Positions 1-6,931 of a DNA stretch of 7,717 nt are shown one piece after another (positions within the stretch are counted from its first letter, which is position 1; every line of letters starts with the position of its first letter). The notes beneath the pieces were generated by a model. The model searched no databases. It was not told the origin of the DNA and was given only the letters and a program-made list of their open reading frames with translations. Source of the DNA: Planctomycetota bacterium (GTDB lineage: Bacteria > Planctomycetota > Phycisphaerae > Sedimentisphaerales > SG8-4); NCBI GenBank assembly GCA_030607345.1, contig JAUWKC010000072.1:1-7717 (forward strand). Direction: 5' to 3'. Position numbers and translations under genes: made by a program.

Positions 1-138
1 TTTCATGAATCTGTCTCCTGAACGAGTTATCGTCTCAGGCGACAAATCCACCTTAATTATGCGCCCAGTTTTTGGGGAGTATTATAGGCAGCCAGTTACT
101 GCTATGTCGAAGGCGGCCGCGTTTCCGGTCGGGATTAT

Positions 139-1107
139 GTGGGTGGCCTCTCGGGCCATCCGGTTAGCACGGGTGTGTCGAACTGTTATTCTACGTGCAG
201 CACTGTGGGAAACAGCAGGGTCGGCGGTTTAGCCGGACGGCTTTACAATTGCACGATTAGAAACAGTTTTTCGACAGGTCTCGTTTCAGGCAATAGTCTG
301 GTTGGGGGACTCGTTGGCGATTCATACGTGTCCGGAGACAACTACAGCCGAGTCTATCACTGTTACTGGGATATGCAAAGCAGTGGACAAACCTCCAGTG
401 CTGAGGGTGTGGGTAAAACAACCGACGAAATGCAGATAGCCAGCACTTATATACCGTGGGCATGCGAACAAGTGTGGAGTCTTGACGATGGAATAGATTA
501 TCCCCGCTTCGTGTGGCAAGGACTATCAGGCGAGGCGCTAACTCCTTCGCGCTTCCTGGGCGGCGGCATGGGCATGGTTCAGGACCCCTATCTTATCTAT
601 ACCCCCGACCATCTCAATGCAATTGGTTTGATGGCATGTACCTGGGATAGCCAATTTAGACTCATGTCGGATATTGACTTTGATACGGATACACAGACGT
701 CGTTCAACGTCATAGGTACTACGTCAAAACCCTTCACCGGTGTTTTTGATGGTAACGAAAGCATCATCTACAACCTGAAATACTCTGATGCAAGCAGGGA
801 CCGCGTCGGAGTGTTCGGGTACGTCAGCGGCGACGAAGCGCAAATAAGGAACCTTGTGCTGATTGACCCTAATATTGATGCCGGCTGGAAAGATTATGTC
901 GGCGCGCTGGTGGGATACTTTGAAGGTGCAAGCATCAAAAACTGTCACGTGATTGGCGGCGGCGTTTCCGGCGGCATTATGTTGGTGGTCTCGTCGGCAG
1001 AAACGGGCGAAGCACGGTCATCTCAGATTGCCGGGCCGAGGCGGCGGTGTACGGCGATTACTATCTCGGCGGTCTGGCGGGCACTACTGACGCATACTCA
1101 AGGATAG
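139..1107 (+). CDS. Upstream segment of the broken GLUG-repeat gene
   Basis: This is the longest open frame of the 5' part. The GTG at 139 is only the first possible start after the TAG at 85-87; it falls inside a GLUG motif and has no Shine-Dalgarno site, so it is not a true start. Residues 1-60 carry three GLUG units (VGGLSG, VGGLAG, VGGLVG). Residues 76-127 hold the segment that usually closes such a domain: a 'CYWD' strand, 'GVGKTTDEM' and 'DYPRFVW'. At about 139 a second module begins: 'GGGMGMVQDPYLIYT', then 'FRLMSDIDFD', 'FNVIGTTSKPFTGVFDGN' and 'VGVFGYVSG', the typical lead-in to another GLUG array. Homologous reading ends at residue 279 (about 975); residues 280-322 are an out-of-frame tail and should not be treated as protein. 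Confidence 0.6.
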   Translation: MGGLSGHPVSTGVSNCYSTCSTVGNSRVGGLAGRLYNCTIRNSFSTGLVSGNSLVGGLVGDSYVSGDNYSRVYHCYWDMQSSGQTSSAEGVGKTTDEMQIASTYIPWACEQVWSLDDGIDYPRFVWQGLSGEALTPSRFLGGGMGMVQDPYLIYTPDHLNAIGLMACTWDSQFRLMSDIDFDTDTQTSFNVIGTTSKPFTGVFDGNESIIYNLKYSDASRDRVGVFGYVSGDEAQIRNLVLIDPNIDAGWKDYVGALVGYFEGASIKNCHVIGGGVSGGIMLVVSSAETGEARSSQIAGPRRRCTAITISAVWRALLTHTQG

Positions 1108-1829
1108 AAAGGTCAGTCGCAGGCGGAACCGTTTCGGGTGGGTCTTACATCGGAGGCCTTGTCGGCCGGAACGACCACAGCAGCTTTATTGAGCAATGCT
1201 ATGCTGCGGCGGCTGTTGAGGGCAGCGGTCAATACCTGGGCGGTCTGGTTGGTTACCATGGCAGAGATCCCTTCGCGGCGATAATAAATTGCTACGCAAG
1301 GGGCAGCGTCTCGGGAGGTACTTGTGTCGGCGGTTTGGTTGGGTACAACTACTGGAGCGGCCAAATTTACAACAGTTACTCTACCGGGCGAGTCTTGGGG
1401 ACCGCTTACCTTGGGGGACTCGTTGGTGAAAGTGAACCTACCGGCTTGGTCTTGGATTCGTTCTGGAATACGTCAACCAGTGGGCAGTCAGTCAGTGACG
1501 GGGGTGTCGGAAAGACAACTTCGCAAATGAAAAGACGCAGTACCTTCACAGCAGCCGGCTGGAGCTTTGTTACTGCGACCGGGGTTGGGACTTGGCGAAT
1601 GTGTAGAGATGGAGTTACGTATCCGCTGCTTTGGTGGGAATTCGCACCCGGTGATTTTCTCTGTCCCGATGGCATTACTTTCAAAGACTATTCACACTTT
1701 GCCGGCCGATGGTTACAAAGAAGGTGTATGTATTACAATGATTGCGACAAAGCCGACCTGGATTTGTCGGGAAAAGTGGATGAGCGCGATTTGAAGATGT
1801 TCTGCGAACATTGGCTCGCAGACCCCTGA
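1047..1829 (+). CDS. Downstream segment of the broken GLUG-repeat gene, with dockerin-like tail
   Basis: True coding in this frame starts near 978 (YVGGLVG followed by RNGRS); the GTG at 1047 is merely the first available start. Residues 7-129 contain five more GLUG units, each about 28-30 residues apart, with 'CYA.G.V.G' strands between them. Residues 139-197 repeat the closing segment seen in the upstream part: 'SFWNTSTSG', 'GVGKTTSQM', 'AGWSFV' and 'TYPLLWWE'. Residues 208-258 form two dockerin-like repeats: 'ITFKDYSHFAGRWL', then a calcium-loop-like 'DLDLSGKVDERDL' followed by 'KMFCEHWL'. The TGA at 1827-1829 lies just after them, so this is the natural C-terminus. Such tails are common on secreted planctomycete proteins; the cohesin-type partner, if any, is not in the window. 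Confidence 0.7.
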   Translation: MYGDYYLGGLAGTTDAYSRIERSVAGGTVSGGSYIGGLVGRNDHSSFIEQCYAAAAVEGSGQYLGGLVGYHGRDPFAAIINCYARGSVSGGTCVGGLVGYNYWSGQIYNSYSTGRVLGTAYLGGLVGESEPTGLVLDSFWNTSTSGQSVSDGGVGKTTSQMKRRSTFTAAGWSFVTATGVGTWRMCRDGVTYPLLWWEFAPGDFLCPDGITFKDYSHFAGRWLQRRCMYYNDCDKADLDLSGKVDERDLKMFCEHWLADP

Positions 1830-2032
1830 AAATAGTCAAACACGCAATAGAATCTAATCAAACTCAAGCCATACACGCTCGTTACTCAATATAACTTGTA
1901 GTGGATAGGACTTAACCAGAGGCCCCCGCCATTTCCGTCTGTAAGTTTTGGTTCAGCATTTTCTCTTCCAGCAGCGGCATTGAATCCCTGAACGTTTGCA
2001 TCGGTGGCCGGCCTTCCCCCACAGGCTCTATA
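1830..2032. other. Intergenic gap between convergent genes
   Basis: The gap separates the GLUG gene (plus) from rnr (minus). I see no GC-rich hairpin followed by a T tract on either strand. The perfect palindrome GGCCGGCC at 2006-2013 lies just past the rnr stop but has no T run after it. On the minus strand, 48 codons in phase with the rnr stop stay open to a TGA at 1886-1888, but without any ATG, GTG or TTG. Confidence 0.6.
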
Positions 2033-4267
2033 TTATCGAGACCTTGTTTTTTTTCGCCGATTTACCTGCCGAATCCCTCTCGCACCGCCTTTTTTTCGCC
2101 GCTTCTTCGTGGCGCTGCTTCCGCCTGCAGGTTGATACTCCTCAACAATCGGCCTGGTCGGCGCAACATTCAAATGCCGTGCGGCAACATTCACTGAAAT
2201 AATACGCACCTTCAACGCCGCACCACGCCGAATGCTCTGCCCGCTTCGCTGAACGGAGATACACTGCGCCTTTGCATTGTACTTCCACGCATCAGGCCCC
2301 AAATCCGCCAACTGAATCAAGCCTTCCACGCCGTATTTCCGCGACCGAACGAACACGCCAAAAGCCGCAAGTCCGCTCACCGCACAATCCAGCTCGTCCC
2401 CAACATGCCCGGCCAGCATCTGAAGAATCAACACCGTCTTGAGCTCTCGCTCGGCGTCCTCGGCGCGCTCTTCCGTAAACGTAAGGTGCTTTCCAATCTC
2501 GCCGAGGTCCTGCTCCGCCGCAATCCGCTTCGCCTTGGCCGCACGCTTCCGCAGATAGTGCTCCACCATACGGTGAACCAGCAAATCCGCATACCTCCGT
2601 ATCGGGCTGGTAAAGTGACAATAGTGCGTCGAAGCCAGTGCAAAATGACCCATGTGCAGCGGCGAATACTGCGCCTTCTCGAAACTTCGCAGCACCACCA
2701 GGTTCACCGCCAACGAACAGTCCGAGCCCTTTACCGCCGACAGCAAAGCCTGAATCGAAAACCGGTCCGCCTTTCGCGGCAGAGACAACCCGATTGCCTT
2801 GACTACCTCAGAAAGATTCTTCATACTCAGACTGTCCGGCTCAGGATGAATCCGACGCATAAAGCTGATATTCAGCCCGTCAATAAGCGACGCCACCGCT
2901 TCGTTCGCCTCCACCATAAACATCTCAATCATAGTATGAGGATAGCTGTCATCAGCAGGGCAAGCATCAACAACGCGCCCCGACTTATCCAGCACAAGCT
3001 CCGTCTCCGGCAAATCCAGATGCAGCATCCCCGCCTTCGTCCGCCGCTTTTCAATCACCCGGCTGAGCGCCCTCATATCCTTCAGAAGCTCGGCCACTTC
3101 CGGCTTGACTACCTTGGTCCGGCCTTTCAAACACTTATCCGCCTGCTGGTAAGTCAAACGCTGCGTCGAACACATAACAGAGTTTGCAAACCGACGCGAC
3201 ACAATATTACCGTCGCCGTCGTAAGTAATATAAGCGCTCTTAACAAAACGCCTCTGACCCGGCTGAAGACTGCATATCCCGTTGCTCAGAATCTCCGGCA
3301 GCATAGCAATAGTCCTGCCCGGAAGATAAACACTATTGCCCCGACTCTTCGCCTCGACGTCAAGCGGCGAATCAGCCGCAATAAAACAACTCACATCAGC
3401 GATATGAACCCCCAATACAACCTTGCCCCCGGACTCTTTGTCCAGACTTATCGCATCGTCGAAATCCTTCGCATCCGGCGGGTCGATTGTCACCACCACT
3501 TTGTCGGTTATGTCCTCCCGCCCGACTGCTTCGGCGCCATCAAACCCGGCCGCAGCCTCACGGGCCTGCTCTAAACAATCCTCTTCGAACTCCACCGGCA
3601 GGTGATACTGCTCGATGATTGACGCTATCTCGCTCTCGTACCGCCCCGCTCGCCCAAGAACTTTCGTAATAACGCCGCGAGCTATGTGCCTTTCGGTCGG
3701 ATAAGAAAGTATCTCAACCACCACCTTATCCTTTTCACGCGCATTTTTCGCCGCGACGTCATCCACACTGATAGGCTCCATAAAGCCCGTCCCGTCCGGC
3801 TCAACTATCCACCCCTCCGGACGCTTCACAAGCGTCCCGACAAACCTGTTCTCCCCGCGTTCGAGTATTTCGACAATCCTGCCCCTGCATCTGCCCTCTT
3901 TGCCCCGACCGCCTCTGCTCAGAACCCTCGCTGCCACGACGTCGCCCGTCATCGCCTCTGCCGTCCTGCCGGGAGCTATAAACAAGTCACCGTGTGAATT
4001 CGCCTCCAGCGGGCTCACAAAACCAAAGCCCCGCGGATTCGCCCTGAACGTACCTATGATTCTCCCGGACATCGCCGGCAGGCTCACCAGGTTCCGCGCG
4101 CCCATTACCACACGACCCGCCTGGCGCAACTGCTCAAATGCCGCCTCGAACCCGCCGTAATCCGCAGACCTCACACCAAGGGCCTTGGCCAGTTGTGCCG
4201 GCTTCACCGGCCTGTAGTCACCATGCTTGAGGTGCTGTAGTATTCGCTCTTTATAAACATCAACCAT
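2033..4267 (-). CDS. rnr: Ribonuclease R (3'-5' exoribonuclease)
   Basis: RNase R degrades structured RNA processively from the 3' end in the cytoplasm and acts in rRNA quality control, mRNA decay and trans-translation turnover (family knowledge). From the ATG at 4267 the protein is 744 residues, a normal RNase R length. Order of domains: winged helix-turn-helix (about 4-60), cold-shock/OB domain 1 (about 66-100, 'GFGFVSP...GDLFIAP'), OB domain 2 (about 140-205), RNB catalytic domain (about 256-585), S1 domain (about 620-702), then a very basic tail. The catalytic motif 'TIDPPDAKDFDDAI' gives D262, D268, D270 and D271. 'NSVYLPGRTIAMLPE' supplies the conserved tyrosine Y314, and 'HFTSPIRRYADLLVHR' is the usual RNA-gripping motif. 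An in-frame ATG at 4312 is rejected because it lies within the loop of the rpsT terminator; neither start has a clear Shine-Dalgarno site. No promoter was recognised, so read-through from rpsT is possible. Confidence 0.96.
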   Translation of the reverse strand: MVDVYKERILQHLKHGDYRPVKPAQLAKALGVRSADYGGFEAAFEQLRQAGRVVMGARNLVSLPAMSGRIIGTFRANPRGFGFVSPLEANSHGDLFIAPGRTAEAMTGDVVAARVLSRGGRGKEGRCRGRIVEILERGENRFVGTLVKRPEGWIVEPDGTGFMEPISVDDVAAKNAREKDKVVVEILSYPTERHIARGVITKVLGRAGRYESEIASIIEQYHLPVEFEEDCLEQAREAAAGFDGAEAVGREDITDKVVVTIDPPDAKDFDDAISLDKESGGKVVLGVHIADVSCFIAADSPLDVEAKSRGNSVYLPGRTIAMLPEILSNGICSLQPGQRRFVKSAYITYDGDGNIVSRRFANSVMCSTQRLTYQQADKCLKGRTKVVKPEVAELLKDMRALSRVIEKRRTKAGMLHLDLPETELVLDKSGRVVDACPADDSYPHTMIEMFMVEANEAVASLIDGLNISFMRRIHPEPDSLSMKNLSEVVKAIGLSLPRKADRFSIQALLSAVKGSDCSLAVNLVVLRSFEKAQYSPLHMGHFALASTHYCHFTSPIRRYADLLVHRMVEHYLRKRAAKAKRIAAEQDLGEIGKHLTFTEERAEDAERELKTVLILQMLAGHVGDELDCAVSGLAAFGVFVRSRKYGVEGLIQLADLGPDAWKYNAKAQCISVQRSGQSIRRGAALKVRIISVNVAARHLNVAPTRPIVEEYQPAGGSSATKKRRKKGGARGIRQVNRRKKTRSR

Positions 4268-4323
4268 TACAAAAACAACCAAAACAAAAACGCACCCAGC
4301 CGGTTCAAACATCGACTGGGCGC
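4268..4323 (-). terminator. Rho-independent terminator of rpsT
   Basis: Read on the minus strand, an 11-bp stem (arms at 4313-4323 and 4292-4302, GCGCCCAGTCG against CGGCTGGGTGC, including two G-T pairs) encloses a 10-nt loop at 4303-4312. It is followed directly by a T-rich stretch (GTTTTTGTTTTGG, then TTGTTTTTG) down to 4268. It lies about 55 nt after the rpsT stop and just before the rnr start, so it should end most rpsT transcripts and limit read-through into rnr. Confidence 0.8.
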
Positions 4324-4372
4324 CGCAATCCTATTCCTAAAACTCCACGACCACTCAAAACAAAAACGCACC
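4280..4372. repeat. 17-bp direct repeat pair flanking the rpsT terminator
   Basis: CAAAACAAAAACGCACC occurs identically at 4280-4296 and 4356-4372 (plus strand). On the transcribed minus strand the first copy follows the rpsT stop by 5 nt. The second overlaps the 3' arm and T tract of the terminator. The copies are 76 bp apart, start to start. The simplest explanation is a local duplication of the terminator end. Confidence 0.75.
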
Positions 4373-4377
4373 GAATA

Positions 4378-4659
4378 TCATTCCTGCCCTTTAGAAGCGC
4401 CGAGAGCATTCAGACGCCTGGCAAGACGAGATTTCTTCCGCGACGCCGTCTTCTTGTGCATCGCGCTCGTAGATGCCGTCTTGTCCAGCTTCTTGACGAC
4501 AAGACGAAACTGCTCCCCCGCCGACTCCCTGTCGCCGCTCTCCAGGGCCGACTCAAAACGCTTAATCTGCTTCTTAACCTGGCCCTTGTGTACCCGGTTG
4601 ATACTATTTCGCTTGGCGTTCTGTCTAACGCGCTTCTTAGCCGATAACGAATGTGCCAC
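4378..4659 (-). CDS. rpsT: 30S ribosomal protein S20
   Basis: S20 is a primary binding protein of the small ribosomal subunit that contacts 16S rRNA and helps assemble and stabilise the 30S particle (family knowledge). The 93-residue product is close to the usual 85-90. It shows the family pattern throughout: N-terminal 'MAHSLSAKKRVRQNAKRN', a middle 'VKKQIKRFESALESGD', 'VVKKLDKTAS', and near the C-terminus 'MHKKTASRKKSRLARRLNAL'. It is strongly basic and predicted to be all-helical. The start codon is GTG (minus strand, 4657-4659), supported by AGGAG six bases upstream. It sits between the TPR gene (101 nt upstream) and rnr (110 nt downstream), with a strong terminator after it. Confidence 0.97.
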   Translation of the reverse strand: MAHSLSAKKRVRQNAKRNSINRVHKGQVKKQIKRFESALESGDRESAGEQFRLVVKKLDKTASTSAMHKKTASRKKSRLARRLNALGASKGQE

Positions 4660-4665
4660 TACAAT

Positions 4666-4670
4666 CTCCT
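4666..4670 (-). promoter_or_regulatory. Shine-Dalgarno site of rpsT
   Basis: AGGAG on the minus strand, separated by six bases (ATTGTA) from the GTG start. It is the only textbook ribosome binding site in the window and settles the non-ATG start of S20. Confidence 0.85.
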
Positions 4671-4760
4671 AAAAACTCTCGCTAATATCTCACTATCAAT
4701 TCTCCAGGCCCCTAAAAGCCCGATTCTATTTCCGATTCGCCCCAACCGCCGAGTCCTCAC

Positions 4761-6815
4761 CTATTGACCCCGCAGCTTATCAACTCGCCCACGCACATCC
4801 CTGAACCCAAAATCAAGCTGGGCAATCTTACGATAAATCTCCAGCGCCTGCTCCGTCTGGCCCTGCTCCTCATAAGCACGCGCCAGATTATACCTCAATT
4901 CGTTCGCAATCCTATCATCTTTTATCTGGTACGACTCTATCGCCTGCTTGAAAACATCCACCGAATCGGCATACCAGCCCTTCTTGAAAAAGCACAGCCC
5001 AATCTTGTCCATCGCCGAAATCTTGTGCCGAGGGTCCTTCTGGGCATCCTGAAGGAGCGGTATCGCCTCGTCATAACGTTTATGACCCAGCAGGCGAACG
5101 CCGTACTCGTACTTCACCTGCAGGTCCGTCGGGTAATTCTTAACACACTTGCCGTAATGCTCCAGCTCCACTTCGCTCAGCCGCTTCGACAACTCCTCCA
5201 CTTTCGACTTCGCTACGGCATCCTCGCCCTTGCCCTCGAGTGCCGACTTTGCCTCTCTAACCTTGCGCCTCAACTGCTTCATCCTTATCTCACCCGCACG
5301 CTGCGCAAAGCTGAAGTCCTGCTTCTTCTCGCTCGCCTCCTCGAGCAGCTCTATCGCTTCATCCTCCGCCTTATCCTCGTCCAAATCAGCCAATGCCGCC
5401 GCCAGGTTGTATATATTCCTCGCAAGCTCCGGCTCAGCCGCCTGCGCCTTTCGTGCCTCTTTTACCGCTACTTCGCGATAGTCCCTCGTCTTGACAACGC
5501 TCTCCTGCGAATGAAGCCTGTCCTGACTTTCACGGTCCTTTATCGCCTTTGTGAAGTCGCCTTCCTGGTCGTACTTGCCACGCACCATCGTCATCTCTGC
5601 CGTAAGGTTCTTCAGCTCATCCGCCAAATCGGCGTCGTTAGGCTTCAACTGAGCCGAACGCTGACACGCCGCCAGCGCCTTGTCATACTGACCGAGAGAC
5701 CTATAGCTCTCTTTCAAAAGAGCATATATCTGAAATGACGGCTTCTCAGAAGCGTTGTTCTCCTGGAACAGGTAATTCCCAATCCAGTTCGCCGTCCTCT
5801 TGTATCCACCCGCCACCGCAGCTTTCAGCATCTGCCCCGCGTAAGGAAGATGACTCGGGTCTTTCGCGAAAAGGTACTCCGCATTCAGCATCTGGTCAAG
5901 GTCGGTCTTCCCACGCAGGCGCTTGACCTTTTCCATCATTGTCGGCTTCTTGCCGCCCTTCTTCTGCCGCTGAAGAGCCAATTGGCAAAGAGGCAGATGA
6001 CCCTCCTCAAGCGAGTCAGGCTGATGCCGCAAACCCTGAAGATACATCTCGATTGCGTAATCCAGGTTATTCGACTCCACAACCTGCCGGGCCTTCGAAA
6101 AAAGGTCCCGCGCACGAGCAACAGCAGGGTCAGTCTCTTCCTCTTCCAGCCCGCCTCCTTCAATCCCGCCGCCGCCGCCAACCGAACCAGGTTTTTCCTC
6201 AACACTTTCCAAAGACAGCTCCAGCTCCTCGTCCTCACGCTCCGCCTCAGCCACAGCACGCCTCCGCGACATCTCCGAAAGTTCCGCCGCAAGCCCCTCA
6301 TCCTCAGGCCGCACCTTCACTGCCGACTCGCACGCCGCAACTGCACGGTCCAGCTCACCAATCCCGGCATAAGAATCCTTCAGAACCCGGTATAGCCGAA
6401 TCGACGGCTTTTTCGCGCGATTATTCGCCGAAAACACAAGGTCCGCAATCCACTTGCCAGCCGCCCTGAAACCACCCTCAACGCCCGCCTTCAGCATCGC
6501 CTCGGCATAAGCAAGATGAACCGGGTCCTTCGCCAAAAGATACTCCGCCCCCAGCATCCGCTCAAGCGCCGTCTCGCCCTTCATACGCTGCTTTATCTCC
6601 TCCTCGGTGGCTTTCTCCCCCCCTTTCGAGTAACGCGCCCCAGACATGTCGCGAAGCTTTATATGCCCCTCCGAAACCGCATCCGGTGCAACGCGCAGAC
6701 CCTCGACATAACGGTCGATTGCCTCATCGAAGTCGCCTCTTTGAGCAGCCTTCTCAGCCTTATCAAAAAGAACCTTCGCTACATTCAACGCTTCGTTCGT
6801 ATCTTCTTCGGGCAT
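4761..6815 (-). CDS. Duplicated tetratricopeptide-repeat protein, function unknown
   Basis: The 684-residue product has no signal peptide or membrane segment, so it is probably cytoplasmic. Residues 10-186 and 231-405 are clear copies of one module. Each starts with a TPR ('GDFDEAIDRYVEGLRVAPD' / 'NLDYAIEMYLQGLRHQPD'), continues through 'EGH..L', a basic stretch, 'AEYL(L/F)AKDP.HL.YA..MLKA', 'KPS...Y..LK(D/E)SY', and ends with a second TPR ('LDRAVAACESAVKVRPED' / 'YDKALAACQRSAQLKPND'). An acidic, glycine-rich linker (187-230, including GGGGGIEGGG) joins them. Residues 405-560 are charged and helical, probably partly coiled coil. Residues 560-675 form a last TPR array ending 'LEIYRKIAQLDFGFRDV'. 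TPRs bind other proteins, so a scaffold or assembly role is likely, but no partner or activity can be named. The start is ATG at 6813-6815, which has only a weak or distant Shine-Dalgarno site (GAGGA, 13 nt upstream). Confidence 0.9.
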   Translation of the reverse strand: MPEEDTNEALNVAKVLFDKAEKAAQRGDFDEAIDRYVEGLRVAPDAVSEGHIKLRDMSGARYSKGGEKATEEEIKQRMKGETALERMLGAEYLLAKDPVHLAYAEAMLKAGVEGGFRAAGKWIADLVFSANNRAKKPSIRLYRVLKDSYAGIGELDRAVAACESAVKVRPEDEGLAAELSEMSRRRAVAEAEREDEELELSLESVEEKPGSVGGGGGIEGGGLEEEETDPAVARARDLFSKARQVVESNNLDYAIEMYLQGLRHQPDSLEEGHLPLCQLALQRQKKGGKKPTMMEKVKRLRGKTDLDQMLNAEYLFAKDPSHLPYAGQMLKAAVAGGYKRTANWIGNYLFQENNASEKPSFQIYALLKESYRSLGQYDKALAACQRSAQLKPNDADLADELKNLTAEMTMVRGKYDQEGDFTKAIKDRESQDRLHSQESVVKTRDYREVAVKEARKAQAAEPELARNIYNLAAALADLDEDKAEDEAIELLEEASEKKQDFSFAQRAGEIRMKQLRRKVREAKSALEGKGEDAVAKSKVEELSKRLSEVELEHYGKCVKNYPTDLQVKYEYGVRLLGHKRYDEAIPLLQDAQKDPRHKISAMDKIGLCFFKKGWYADSVDVFKQAIESYQIKDDRIANELRYNLARAYEEQGQTEQALEIYRKIAQLDFGFRDVRGRVDKLRGQ

Positions 6816-6860
6816 AGCTCTAAACGAATCCTCATATACCGACCCCCCCCTACATCCCTA

Positions 6861-6888
6861 ATCCTAATCTCCTCCCGAGATTTGTCAA
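6861..6888 (-). promoter_or_regulatory. Sigma-70-like promoter of the TPR gene
   Basis: On the minus strand, a perfect TTGACA -35 box (6883-6888) is followed after a 16-nt spacer by TAGGAT (6861-6866), which matches four of six positions of the -10 consensus. The expected transcription start is near 6854, giving a leader of about 40 nt that begins with a run of eight G (6843-6850). Confidence 0.5.
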
Positions 6889-6890
6889 CA

Positions 6891-6896
6891 TATAAT
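6891..6896 (+). promoter_or_regulatory. Possible -10 box facing the plus-strand gene
   Basis: A perfect TATAAT lies about 35 nt before the ATG at 6932, back to back with the promoter of the TPR gene. No -35 box is recognisable at the right distance, so this could be chance in an AT-rich spot. Confidence 0.25.
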
Positions 6897-6931
6897 TACC
6901 AAGATAACCGCCCCAGCCAGCCCTCGCCTGG

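Larger units (their letters stand above)
1..1829 (+). pseudogene. GLUG-repeat secreted protein with dockerin-like C-terminus, frameshifted, 5' end outside window
   Basis: This is one ancestral gene read in at least two frames. GLUG signatures of the form (V/L/I)GG(L)(V/A/S)G run through frame 1 at 139-156, 220-237, 301-318 and, as VGALVG, 898-915. They continue in frame 3 at 981-998, 1065-1082, 1149-1166, 1236-1253, 1326-1343 and 1410-1427. The switch lies at 976-980, where one missing base turns an expected 'GG-x-YVGGLVG' into an out-of-frame tail. A TAG at 85-87 closes frame 1 upstream; frame 2 before it (VSGDKS...VFGEYY) loosely resembles another GLUG unit, which suggests a second lost base near 100. 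GLUG proteins are generally extracellular beta-solenoid proteins of uncertain function, often repeat-rich adhesins. The signal peptide would be outside the window. Sequencing or assembly error is an alternative to true decay. Identity as GLUG-dockerin is secure; pseudogene status is uncertain. Confidence 0.75.

Noticed and set aside
139..1427. Regularly spaced similar segments considered as a CRISPR array
   Set aside because: The repeats are protein-level GLUG units of about 28-30 residues with diverged codons, not identical DNA repeats with unique spacers.
2006..2013. GGCCGGCC palindrome considered as the rnr terminator
   Set aside because: There is no loop of suitable size and no T tract follows it on either strand.
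2405..3574. 389-codon open frame on the plus strand
   Set aside because: It lies wholly antisense to rnr, is rich in Arg, Gln and Leu from codon-complement bias, and shows no protein family pattern.
4660..4760. Promoter for rpsT, including TAGAAT on the minus strand
   Set aside because: No -35 box lies at a usable distance, so the match was judged too weak to list.
4764..5738. 324-codon open frame on the plus strand
   Set aside because: It is antisense to the TPR gene, with the low-complexity Leu/Arg composition of a shadow frame.
5850..6469. Overlapping plus-strand frames with Pro/Gln/Ala-rich products
   Set aside because: They are shadows of the TPR coding sequence, with no start signals or recognisable domains.
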